Shown here: positions 16,482-25,848 of the stretch, one piece after another
How positions within the stretch are numbered: the first letter of the stretch is position 1
Layout of the letters: each line of letters begins with the position of its first letter
Assembly (NCBI RefSeq): GCF_000382045.1
Contig: NZ_KB907450.1
Span: forward strand, 1,378,204-1,442,203
DNA from: Variovorax atrisoli 110B
GTDB taxonomy: Bacteria; Pseudomonadota; Gammaproteobacteria; Burkholderiales; Burkholderiaceae_C
Length of the DNA: 64,000 nt
Direction of reading: 5' to 3'
The notes under the pieces: generated by a model
Told to the model about the DNA's origin: nothing
The model's database searches: none
The model's input: the letters and a program-made list of their open reading frames with translations, nothing else
Position numbers and translations under genes: made by a program

Positions 16482-16708
16482 ATGTACTGTGCGGGCGAGG
16501 TCGTTGTTGATGAAGACCTCCCCACGATATGGCCGCGCATGCCGACGAGTCTTGTACGCTGGTGATCCGCCAGCGCAGGGTTCTACGGCAGATGAAGGCG
16601 TTGTCCGACTCGATGCGCCGCAGCCGCAGGGACAATGCCCGCATCGGTCCGAGACAAACCGACGACAAGCGAAACCAGCACAGAACGAGAAGCCCTCACT
16701 GCGAACAA

Positions 16709-17092
16709 ATGACCCGCATCTATCTGATAGAAGACAACCCCCTGATCGCCACCACACTGTCCGATGGCCTGCAGGAATTCGCCGATTGCGACGTGATCGG
16801 CACCGCTTCCACTTCGGGTGGCGCGATCGACTGGCTCAAGAACAACCCCCAGGAATGGGATGCGGCGGTCATCGACATCTTCCTGGCCGAGGGCAACGGC
16901 CTCACCGTGGCGCAGTACCTGCAGGAACACAAGTCACCAACGCAACGCACCGTGGTGCTGATGAACCACGCCACCTCCGAGGTGCGCGAGGGCGCCCTCT
17001 CGGCAGGTGTGGACGCGGTGTTCGACAAGTCGCTGGAGCTCGAGGCCTTCTACGACTTCTGCAAGAAGCTGAACATCTCGCCAAGGCGCTGA
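16709..17092 (+). CDS. Single-domain response regulator with altered switch residue
   Basis: A 127-residue CheY-like receiver with no output domain. The acidic pair is E8-D9 (YLIEDNP), the phosphoacceptor is D56 (AAVIDIFL) and the conserved lysine is K107 (VFDKS). The usual Thr/Ser at the end of strand 4 is replaced (VVLMNHAT; Met85/Asn86), so the normal phosphorylation switch may be modified. No kinase lies beside it. It could be a phosphate sink or act through protein contact; the start ATG 16709 begins the domain exactly. Confidence 0.75.
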   Translation: MTRIYLIEDNPLIATTLSDGLQEFADCDVIGTASTSGGAIDWLKNNPQEWDAAVIDIFLAEGNGLTVAQYLQEHKSPTQRTVVLMNHATSEVREGALSAGVDAVFDKSLELEAFYDFCKKLNISPRR

Positions 17093-17130
17093 GCGCCCAA
17101 AGGCGATACGACACGACGCAACGCGCCGCT

Positions 17131-18066
17131 TCAGTCCCCCAGCACGCCCGTCACCCGCTGTTCGACCAGGTCGCTGGCGCGGCTGAGGTGCCTGCGCATG
17201 TGTTGAGCCGCGGCCTCCTGGTCGCCGCGCTCCACCGCATCCAGAATTTCCAGGTGCTCGTGGCAGGACTTGTGCAGCAGGTCGATGTTCACGAGCGGGT
17301 AGTCCGAGAGGTCGGACATGCGCCGCAACCGGTTCTGCTGCTGCACCGCGTCGAGAAAGAAGCGGTTCCCCGATGCGCTGGCCAGCAGTTCGTGGAACTG
17401 CGCATTGGCCTCGAAGAAATCCATCCATGAATAACGCGACGCCTGCGCGAGCAGCCCCTGCTGGCGCTCGCGGCAGGCGCGCAGCCGCTGAATGTCGACC
17501 CGGAAACCCGGCTCGCGCAGCCCGGCGCATTCGACGGTCAGGCGAAACCGGTAGCTCTCGCGCTCGCTCTCGACCGAATCCAGCGTCTCGGTGAACTCCC
17601 AGCGCTGGTAGTGGCGCCCGCGCAGCACGCCGTCTTGCAGCAGCGTGGTGAGCACGGTGCGCAGCAGCGGACGCGGCACGGCATAGGCCTGCGCCAGTTC
17701 CAGTTCGTTGACGCGCGTCGGCAGCTTGCCGCTGAGGCGGTCGCGCAGCAGGCGGTAATAGAGCGTCTTCTCCTCGTCCTCGGGCATCTCGCGCCGGGCG
17801 CGTGCCAGTGCGTGTCGATCGCCGAGCAGGGTGTAGCCGCGGTTCGGCGTGTGTGCGAGCAGCGCCCGTTCGTGCAGGAAGCGCAGCGCCGCGCGCACCG
17901 GGGTGCGGGAAATGCCGAGCCGGCCGGCGAGCTCGGATTCGGTGAGGTGATGCCCGCTCTCGTAGCCGCCGGCCAGCGCCTGGTCGAGCACATAGCGGCT
18001 CACCCGCTGGACCAGCGGAGCGATCGTGGGCGATGCGGTGGGTCGGTCGTCCGTCTGGGATGCCAT
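17131..18066 (-). CDS. GntR-family regulator with two winged helices and FCD-type domain
   Basis: A 311-residue transcription factor. Residues 15-82 are a normal GntR winged helix (GHHLTESELAGRLGISRTPV). Residues about 100-160 look like a second winged helix (YRLLRDRLSGKLPTRVNELE, then YAVPRPLLRTVLTTLLQDGV). Residues 165-305 form the helical FCD-type ligand domain (FRLTVECAGLRE, FFEANAQFHELLASASGNRF, HEHLEILDAVERGD). The start at 18066 matches the domain. It is divergent from the aminotransferase/ABC operon and faces an 11-base inverted repeat, so it most likely represses that operon until an amino-acid-like ligand binds. Confidence 0.8.
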   Translation of the reverse strand: MASQTDDRPTASPTIAPLVQRVSRYVLDQALAGGYESGHHLTESELAGRLGISRTPVRAALRFLHERALLAHTPNRGYTLLGDRHALARARREMPEDEEKTLYYRLLRDRLSGKLPTRVNELELAQAYAVPRPLLRTVLTTLLQDGVLRGRHYQRWEFTETLDSVESERESYRFRLTVECAGLREPGFRVDIQRLRACRERQQGLLAQASRYSWMDFFEANAQFHELLASASGNRFFLDAVQQQNRLRRMSDLSDYPLVNIDLLHKSCHEHLEILDAVERGDQEAAAQHMRRHLSRASDLVEQRVTGVLGD

Positions 18067-18120
18067 CCAGGGTCTCCGGAATCGCGGGTGGAAGTTCAGG
18101 GGCCGATCATCACCCGGATT

Positions 18121-18170
18121 TTGTATTTTTGCCCTGAAAAAACCATGTACAACCTGCGCCAAAAATACAA
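18121..18170. promoter_or_regulatory. Inverted-repeat operator between GntR gene and catabolic operon
   Basis: TTGTATTTTTG at 18121-18131 is mirrored exactly by CAAAAATACAA at 18160-18170; flanking CGGATT also recurs on the other side with a two-base offset. The half-sites are AT-rich in a GC-rich region and sit between two divergent genes, as expected for a regulator bound as a dimer of dimers. Confidence 0.65.
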
Positions 18171-18238
18171 TCCGAGTTTCAAGATCGGCCCCACGACGAC
18201 CCAGGAGCCGGGTCGCTTTCCCAACGGAGAACCATCTC

Positions 18239-19594
18239 GTGGCCCTTGCCGACACCCTCGCCTCCCCCGCGTCGCTCGACGCGTTCTGGATGCCCTTCAC
18301 CCCCAACCGCAAGTTCAAGCAGTCGCCGCGCCTCATCGTCGGCGGCGAAGGCCTGCACTACGACCTGGCCGACGGCCGCCGCGTGCTCGACGCGATCGCC
18401 GGCCTGTGGTGCGTGAACGCCGGGCACCGCCACCCGCGCATCAGCGCAGCGATGAAGGCGCAGATCGACGTGCTCGACTACGCCTCCAACTTCCAGATCG
18501 GCCACCCGGGCGCCTTCGTGCTCGCGCAGCGCCTGGCCGAGATGGCGCCGGCCGGCATGAACCACGTGTTCTTCACCAATTCAGGCTCCGAGTCGGTCGA
18601 CACCGCGCTGAAGATCGCGCTGGCCTACCACCGCGCGCGGGGCGACGCCGCCCGCTACCGCCTCATCGGCCGCGAGCGCGCCTATCACGGTGTGGGCTTC
18701 GGCGGCATCTCGGTGGGCGGCATCGGGCGCCAGCGCAGCACCTTCGGCCCGCTGCTCAACGGCGTGGACCATCTGCCGCACACGCTCGACCTGGCACGCA
18801 ATGCCTTCTCGCGCGGAGAGCCGGCGCACGGCATCGAGAAGGCCGACGCGCTGGAGGCACTGCTCGCGCTGCACGACGCCTCGACCGTCGCGGCCGTGAT
18901 CGTCGAACCTGTCGCCGGCTCCACCGGCGTGCTGCCGCCGCCGCGCGGCTATCTCAAGCGCCTGCGCGAGATCTGCGACAAGCACGGCATCCTGCTGATC
19001 TTCGATGAGGTCATCACCGGCTTCGGCCGCCTGGGTACCAACTTCGCGGCCGACCTGTTCGGCGTGACGCCCGACCTCATCACAACCGCCAAGGGCCTGA
19101 CCAACGGCGCGGTGCCCATGGGTGCGGTGCTGTTGCGCGACGAAGTGCACGACGCCTTCATGCAGGGCAGCGTGAGCGGCATCGAGCTTTCGCATGGCTA
19201 CACCTACTCGGGCCATCCGCTGGCCTGCGCCGCGGCGATGGCCACGCTCGACGCCTACACGCAGGACGGCCTGATCGCCCAGGCGGCCGCCACCGCGCCC
19301 TACTTCGAGGAATGCCTGCATGCCCTGCGGGGCCTGCCGGGCGTGATCGACGTGCGCAACGTCGGCCTGCTGGCCGGCATCGAGCTGCAGCCCTGGACCG
19401 AGGGCGCAGGCACCCACGCGCAGGCAGTCGCCCAGCACTGCCTGGACAAGGGCGGAGTGCTGGTGCGCTCGGTGGGCGACACCATCGCGCTGTCGCCGCC
19501 CTTCACGCTCGAGCGCCGGCACGTCGACCAGATCGTCGACAGCCTGCGCGCCGCCATCGCGCAAACCGCCCGACCCACCGACGCCGCTGCCTGA
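18239..19594 (+). CDS. Class III omega-aminotransferase (beta-alanine:pyruvate type)
   Basis: A 451-residue PLP enzyme. It starts at GTG 18239, with GGAGA about 8 bases upstream. Family features: LDAFWMPFTPNR and GLWCVNAGHRHP at the N terminus, FFTNSGSESVDTALK (cofactor phosphate loop), IFDEVITGFGR with Asp256 for the pyridine nitrogen, and TTAKGLTNG with Lys285 for the Schiff base. Such enzymes move the amino group of beta-alanine or other omega-amino acids to pyruvate. It leads an operon with an N-acyl hydrolase and an oligopeptide-type ABC transporter, so it probably consumes the amino acid released by the hydrolase. The exact substrate cannot be read from sequence. Confidence 0.85.
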   Translation: MALADTLASPASLDAFWMPFTPNRKFKQSPRLIVGGEGLHYDLADGRRVLDAIAGLWCVNAGHRHPRISAAMKAQIDVLDYASNFQIGHPGAFVLAQRLAEMAPAGMNHVFFTNSGSESVDTALKIALAYHRARGDAARYRLIGRERAYHGVGFGGISVGGIGRQRSTFGPLLNGVDHLPHTLDLARNAFSRGEPAHGIEKADALEALLALHDASTVAAVIVEPVAGSTGVLPPPRGYLKRLREICDKHGILLIFDEVITGFGRLGTNFAADLFGVTPDLITTAKGLTNGAVPMGAVLLRDEVHDAFMQGSVSGIELSHGYTYSGHPLACAAAMATLDAYTQDGLIAQAAATAPYFEECLHALRGLPGVIDVRNVGLLAGIELQPWTEGAGTHAQAVAQHCLDKGGVLVRSVGDTIALSPPFTLERRHVDQIVDSLRAAIAQTARPTDAAA

Positions 19595-19613
19595 ACACAC
19601 ACGAAAGCACCAG

Positions 19614-20711
19614 ATGGACATCGAATCGTTCCCCCTCTACGACATCGAAGGCGACGCCCGCCAGTGCGGCCAGCAGTACGGCCGCGCGGCCGGCGACCGC
19701 ATCGACCTGAGCCTGCGCACCTACCGCGCCGCCTTCGAGCGCGTCGGTCTCAGCTGGGAGCGCACGCGCGCGCTGGCGCGCCGCTTCATGCCGGTGGTCG
19801 AGGCCTTCGACGCCGGCATGCTGCGCGAGATCGAAGGCGTGGCCGAAGGCGCAGGCGTGCCGCCGGAGGACATCGTGGCGCTGAACGCGCGCAGCGAGAT
19901 GCTGTACGCCTTCCAGCAGCTCGAAGCCACCGAGCCGCCCGACGGCTGCACCGGCGTGGTGGTGATGCCTTCGGCCTCGCGCGAGGGCCGGCTCATCCAC
20001 GCGCAGAACTGGGACTGGCGGGTTGAGAGCCTGGAGTTGGGCATCGTGCTGCGCATCCAGCCCGCCAAGGGACCGTCGATGCTGACCTTCGCCGAAGCGG
20101 GCACGCTCGCGCGCGCCGGCCTCAACAGCGCGGGCATCGCCGTCACCGGCAACTTCATCAAGGCCGACAGCGACGGCAGGCAGCAGGGCGTGCCGCTGGC
20201 GCTGATCCGCCGCGGCATCCTGCAGTCGGAGCTCTATGCCAACGCGCTGGGCGTGGTGTGCCGCACCGCACGTTCCATCTCCAACAACATGATCGTCACG
20301 CACGCCGAGGGCGAGGCCGTGAGCCTGGAGACCTGCCCCGAGCAGGTGTTCTGGCAGCAGCCCGAGGGCGGCATCCTGGTGCATGCCAACCACTTCAAGA
20401 CGCCGGCCGCCCTCGCGCGCGTGGTGGACCGCAGCCTGGAAACCACGCCCGACTCGCTCTACCGCGACCGCCGCGTGACCGAGGCGCTGCACAACCGGCG
20501 CGCCGCGGGCCCGCTGGGCGAGCAGGACGTGATCGACGCGCTGCAGGACCGCTTCGGCGCACCGCGCGCGGTGTGCCGCAGCCCGAGCGCGGGGCCTGGC
20601 GGCGCCTCGTCGGCCACCGTGGCGACCATCGTCATGGACCCGGCGGCACGGAAGATGCGCATCGCCCCGGCGCCCTTCAAGGCCCATCGCTTCACCGAAT
20701 ATTCCCTCTGA
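19614..20711 (+). CDS. C45-family autoprocessed N-acyl amide hydrolase/acyltransferase
   Basis: A 365-residue protein of the peptidase C45 (acyl-CoA:6-aminopenicillanate acyltransferase-like) group of Ntn hydrolases. The hallmark is PPDGCTGVVV: the chain is expected to cut itself before Cys112, which then becomes the N-terminal nucleophile. HAQNWDWR and SNNMIVTHAEGEA (strand with oxyanion residues) support this. Members hydrolyse or form amide bonds on small N-acyl amino compounds. It starts 20 bases after the aminotransferase and precedes a transporter, suggesting that imported N-acylated beta/omega-amino acids are deacylated here. Confidence 0.75.
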   Translation: MDIESFPLYDIEGDARQCGQQYGRAAGDRIDLSLRTYRAAFERVGLSWERTRALARRFMPVVEAFDAGMLREIEGVAEGAGVPPEDIVALNARSEMLYAFQQLEATEPPDGCTGVVVMPSASREGRLIHAQNWDWRVESLELGIVLRIQPAKGPSMLTFAEAGTLARAGLNSAGIAVTGNFIKADSDGRQQGVPLALIRRGILQSELYANALGVVCRTARSISNNMIVTHAEGEAVSLETCPEQVFWQQPEGGILVHANHFKTPAALARVVDRSLETTPDSLYRDRRVTEALHNRRAAGPLGEQDVIDALQDRFGAPRAVCRSPSAGPGGASSATVATIVMDPAARKMRIAPAPFKAHRFTEYSL

Positions 20712-20760
20712 CCCCGAACGCCCTACCGCTGCCGAGCCCGCCCACGCCAGGAGTGTTGCC

Positions 20761-22374
20761 ATGAAGAAAGTACCCGTTCCTCCGTCTCGCCCACCCTCCA
20801 CATCGCCAGCATCGCTGATCGCCGCCCTGGCGTTCGGCCTGGCAGCCGCGGCTCCCGCGCTCGCCCAGCCGGCCGTGGGCGCGGGCCAGACGCTGCGCAT
20901 CCAGATGAACTCCGACATCCGCAGCACCGACCCGGGCGGCAACCGCGACGACAACACCGACAACGTGCTGCTGCACGTGGCAGAAGGGCTGGTCGCGCTG
21001 CGCGAGGACACCTCGGTGGGCCCGATGCTGGCGAGCAAAGTCGACACCTCGGCCGACGGCCTGACCTACACCTTCACGCTGCGCGACGGCGTGAAGTTCC
21101 AGAACGGCGTCACGCTCACTGCCGACGACGTGGTCTGGAACTGGCAGCGCTACTTGAAGCCCACCAGCGGCTGGCGCTGCCTGCCCGAGTTCGACGGCAA
21201 GGGCATGACCAGGGTGCTCTCGGTGGAAGCGCCCAATCCGAAGACGGTGGTGTTCAAGCTGGAGCGCGCGAGCGCCCTCTTCCTCACGATGATGGCCCGG
21301 CCCGACTGCGGCGGGGCGGCCATCCTGCATCGCAGCTCGGTCGGCCCCGACGGCCAATGGAAGGAGCCCGTGGGCACGGGCCCCTACAAGCTCAAGGAGT
21401 GGAAGCGAGGGCAGTACGTGGAACTCACGCGCTTCGACGGCTACACCTCGCGTGCCGAACCGCGCGACGGGCTGGCCGGCGGCAAGAAGGCCGAGATCGA
21501 GAACCTGCGCTTCGTCGTCATTCCCGATTCCGCCGCTGCCAAGGCCGCGCTCTACAGCGGCGGCATCGACGCATTCGTCAACCCCAGTCCGGCCGACGTG
21601 GTCGAGATGCGCAAGCGCTCCGACGTTCTGGTCGACACCACGCCGGTGATGTCGATGGTCGCCCTGCTTCTGCAGACCGGCGACCCGGTGCTCAAGGACG
21701 TGCGCATCCGCCGCGCGCTGGCGCTGTCGCTCGACACGCCCGAGATCGCACGCTCCGTCACCGAGGGCCTCTCGCCCGTCAACAACTCGGTGGTGCCTTC
21801 GTCCAGCCCCTACTACGACGCGGTGCAGGCCGGCGGCTTCAAGCGCGACCTCGCCGCCGCGAAGAAGCTGCTGGCCGAAGCGGGCTACCGCAATCAGCCG
21901 ATCCGCATGATCGCCAACAAGCGCTACGAGGCCCTGTACTCGGCGGCGGTGCTGGTGCAGGCCATGGCCTCCGAGGCGGGCATCAACATCGAGCTGGAGG
22001 TGCTCGACTGGGCCACGCAGCTCGACCGCTACACCAAGGGCCAGTACCAGAGCATGGCCTTCATCTACTCGGCGCGCATCGATCCCTCGCTCAATTTCGA
22101 GATGGTGTCCGGCGACAAGGCCGCGCAGCCGCGCAAAGTCTGGGACAGCGCCTACGCCCAGCCACGGCTGGCCGAGTCGATGGTCACGCGCGACAAGGCG
22201 CGCCGCCAGGTGCTGTTCGACGAGATGCACAGGCAGATGCTGCAGGACGTGCCGATGATCGTGCTCTTCAACGCCAGCGACGCCACCGCCATGCGCAAGA
22301 ACGTGGTCGGCTTCAAGGGCTGGGCGCCGGCCAAGCCGAGGTTCTGGAACGTGCGGCTGGCCGCTGCCGGCTGA
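20761..22374 (+). CDS. Dpp/Opp-type ABC transporter substrate-binding protein
   Basis: A 537-residue periplasmic protein of the SBP_bac_5 family. It has an export leader ending LAAAAPALAQP, then the usual two-lobed fold: LTYTFTLRDGVKFQNG near residues 100-116 and DDVVWNWQRY after it are family signatures. It delivers peptide-like or amino-acid-derived ligands to the two permeases encoded next. It lies 49 bases after the hydrolase and 17 before the first permease, forming one operon. Confidence 0.85.
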   Translation: MKKVPVPPSRPPSTSPASLIAALAFGLAAAAPALAQPAVGAGQTLRIQMNSDIRSTDPGGNRDDNTDNVLLHVAEGLVALREDTSVGPMLASKVDTSADGLTYTFTLRDGVKFQNGVTLTADDVVWNWQRYLKPTSGWRCLPEFDGKGMTRVLSVEAPNPKTVVFKLERASALFLTMMARPDCGGAAILHRSSVGPDGQWKEPVGTGPYKLKEWKRGQYVELTRFDGYTSRAEPRDGLAGGKKAEIENLRFVVIPDSAAAKAALYSGGIDAFVNPSPADVVEMRKRSDVLVDTTPVMSMVALLLQTGDPVLKDVRIRRALALSLDTPEIARSVTEGLSPVNNSVVPSSSPYYDAVQAGGFKRDLAAAKKLLAEAGYRNQPIRMIANKRYEALYSAAVLVQAMASEAGINIELEVLDWATQLDRYTKGQYQSMAFIYSARIDPSLNFEMVSGDKAAQPRKVWDSAYAQPRLAESMVTRDKARRQVLFDEMHRQMLQDVPMIVLFNASDATAMRKNVVGFKGWAPAKPRFWNVRLAAAG

Positions 22375-22391
22375 ACGGAGCCGCGCGAGCA

Positions 22392-23336
22392 ATGCCCGCC
22401 TATCTCCTGCGCCGGATCGCGATGACGATCCCGACGCTGCTGCTGGTCTCCATCGCGGTGTTCACCCTGATGCGGCTGATTCCGGGCGACCCGGTGCTGC
22501 TCATGCTGGGCGAAGGCGCCGACCCCGCCCAACTGGCGCTCATGCGCCACCAGATGGGGCTGGACCAGCCCCTGCCCGCGCAATACCTCGTGTGGCTGAA
22601 GCACGCGCTGGCCGGCGACCTGGGCGCGTCGACCACCAACGGCCTGCCGGTGCTGCCGCTGATCTGGGAGCGCTTTCACGTCAGCGCGGTCATCGTGCTC
22701 GTCGCGGTGGCGCTGGCCTCGCTGATCGCCGTGCCCGCCGGCCTCGTCGCCGCCTGGCGCAAGGACAAGCCCACCGACCTCGCCATCATCGGCGCCGCGA
22801 CGCTGATGCTCTCGGTGCCCAGCTTCTGGCTGGGCCTGCTGCTGCTGATGTTCTTCGGGCAGTACCTGGGCTGGCTGCCGGTGGTGGGCTACGTACCGAT
22901 GTCGGAGAGCTTCTCGCAGGGCGTGCTCTACGTCGTGCTTCCGATCGCCACGCTGCTGCTGGTGGAGACCGGCGTGCTTACACGCATGTCGCGCGCCAGC
23001 ACCATCGAGATCCTGCGGCTCGAATACGTGACGCATGCGCGCGCCAAGGGCGTGCCCGAATCGCAGGTGCTGCGCCGCCACGTGCTGCCCAATGCCTTCA
23101 ACCCGACGCTCACCATGATCGGGCTGATCCTCGGGCACCTGCTCAGCGGCATCGCGGTGCTGGAGACGGTGTTCACCCTGCCGGGCCTGGGGCGGCTGAT
23201 GATCGATTCGATCTTCGCGCGCGACTACCCGGTGCTGCAGGGCTGCCTGCTGTTCACCGCCTGCATCTACGTCGTGATCAACCTGATCGTCGACATGTGC
23301 TACCCCCTCTTCGACCCGCGGGTGACTGTGCAGTGA
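22392..23336 (+). CDS. ABC permease, DppB type
   Basis: A 314-residue inner-membrane protein with about six helices. The N-terminal LRRIAMTIPTLLLVSIAVFT and the RLIPGDPV motif are typical of DppB/OppB. The EAA cytoplasmic loop that contacts the ATPase is at EYVTHARAKGVPESQVLRRH. ATG 22392 lies 17 bases after the binding-protein gene. Together with the next permease it forms the transport channel for the ligand delivered by the binding protein. Confidence 0.85.
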   Translation: MPAYLLRRIAMTIPTLLLVSIAVFTLMRLIPGDPVLLMLGEGADPAQLALMRHQMGLDQPLPAQYLVWLKHALAGDLGASTTNGLPVLPLIWERFHVSAVIVLVAVALASLIAVPAGLVAAWRKDKPTDLAIIGAATLMLSVPSFWLGLLLLMFFGQYLGWLPVVGYVPMSESFSQGVLYVVLPIATLLLVETGVLTRMSRASTIEILRLEYVTHARAKGVPESQVLRRHVLPNAFNPTLTMIGLILGHLLSGIAVLETVFTLPGLGRLMIDSIFARDYPVLQGCLLFTACIYVVINLIVDMCYPLFDPRVTVQ

Positions 23337-24147
23337 AGACGAAGTTCAAGACCCATACCCTCATCGGCGGCGCGCTCGTCGCGGTGCTGCTGGCCATCGC
23401 CGTGGCCGCGGCGCTGTGGACGCCCTACAACCCGCTGGGCATCGACCTGCGCTCCAAGCTGCAGCCTCCCTCGGCCGCCCACTGGCTGGGCACCGACGAA
23501 TTCGGCCGCGACGTGGCCAGCCGCGCGATGCAGGGCGCCTCCACCAGCTGCCTGGTGGCGCTGCTCACCGTGACGCTGGCCACCGCCATGGGCCTGGTGG
23601 TCGGCGTGGTCGCGGGCTTCGTGCGCGGCTGGACCGACCGCGTGCTGATGGCCTTCAACGACACGCTGCTGGCCTTCCCCGGCCTGCTGCTGGCGCTGGG
23701 CGTGATGGTGATCGTGGGCGCCAACAAGTGGGGCATCGTGCTGGCGCTGAGCATGGCCTATGCGCCCTCCGTGGTGCGCGTGGTGCGCGGCACGGTGCTG
23801 TCGCTGCGCGAGCGCGAGTACGTGGAGGCCTCGCGCATGATCGGCAACGGCGAGCTCTACACCATGTGGCGCCACGTGCTGCCCAACTGCATGGCGCCGG
23901 TGGCGGTGCTCGCCACCAGCATGTTCGGCTGGGTGCTGCTCTCGGAAAGCGCACTGAGCTTCCTGGGCCTGGGCGTGCCGCCGCCCGCGCCCACCTGGGG
24001 CAACATGCTCGCGAGCGCGCGTCCCTACATGGCCTCGGCCGTGTGGCTGTGCGTGGTGCCCGGGCTGTGCATCGCGCTCACGCTGCTGGGCATCAACCTG
24101 CTGGGCGAGTCGCTGCGCGACCGGCTCGATCCGCGGACGGAGAAGCC

Positions 24148-24151
<4 letters not shown>
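23333..24151 (+). CDS. ABC permease, DppC type
   Basis: A 272-residue permease starting at GTG 23333, overlapping the previous stop by GTGA, a sign of coupled translation. It shows the DppC features LGTDEFGRDVASR near residues 50-62, the EAA loop EREYVEASRMIGNGELY, and FLGLGVPPPAPTWGNML near the C terminus. An N-terminal helix and about five further helices span the membrane. Its length is slightly shorter than many DppC proteins because the N-terminal tail is short. Confidence 0.85.
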
Positions 24152-25818
<1,667 letters not shown>

Positions 25819-25848
25819 ACGCGAGCGGCACAGCGGCACGACGGCACA

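Larger units (their letters stand above)
4440..16500. mobile_element. Degenerate P2-like prophage remnant with cargo genes
   Basis: The region carries tail and control genes of P2-like phages: portal (gpQ-like), tape measure (gpT-like), gpU, gpD, a CI-like repressor and Ogr. No terminase, capsid, scaffold, baseplate, lysis, replication or integrase gene is present. The portal and tape-measure pieces meet head to head with nothing between, so most of the structural cluster has been deleted. A second diverged gpD piece near 10 kb points to two related phages or an old duplication at one site. Two AT-richer cargo genes lie inside. Boundaries are approximate: no attachment repeats, tRNA or integrase were seen. 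Confidence 0.75.
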
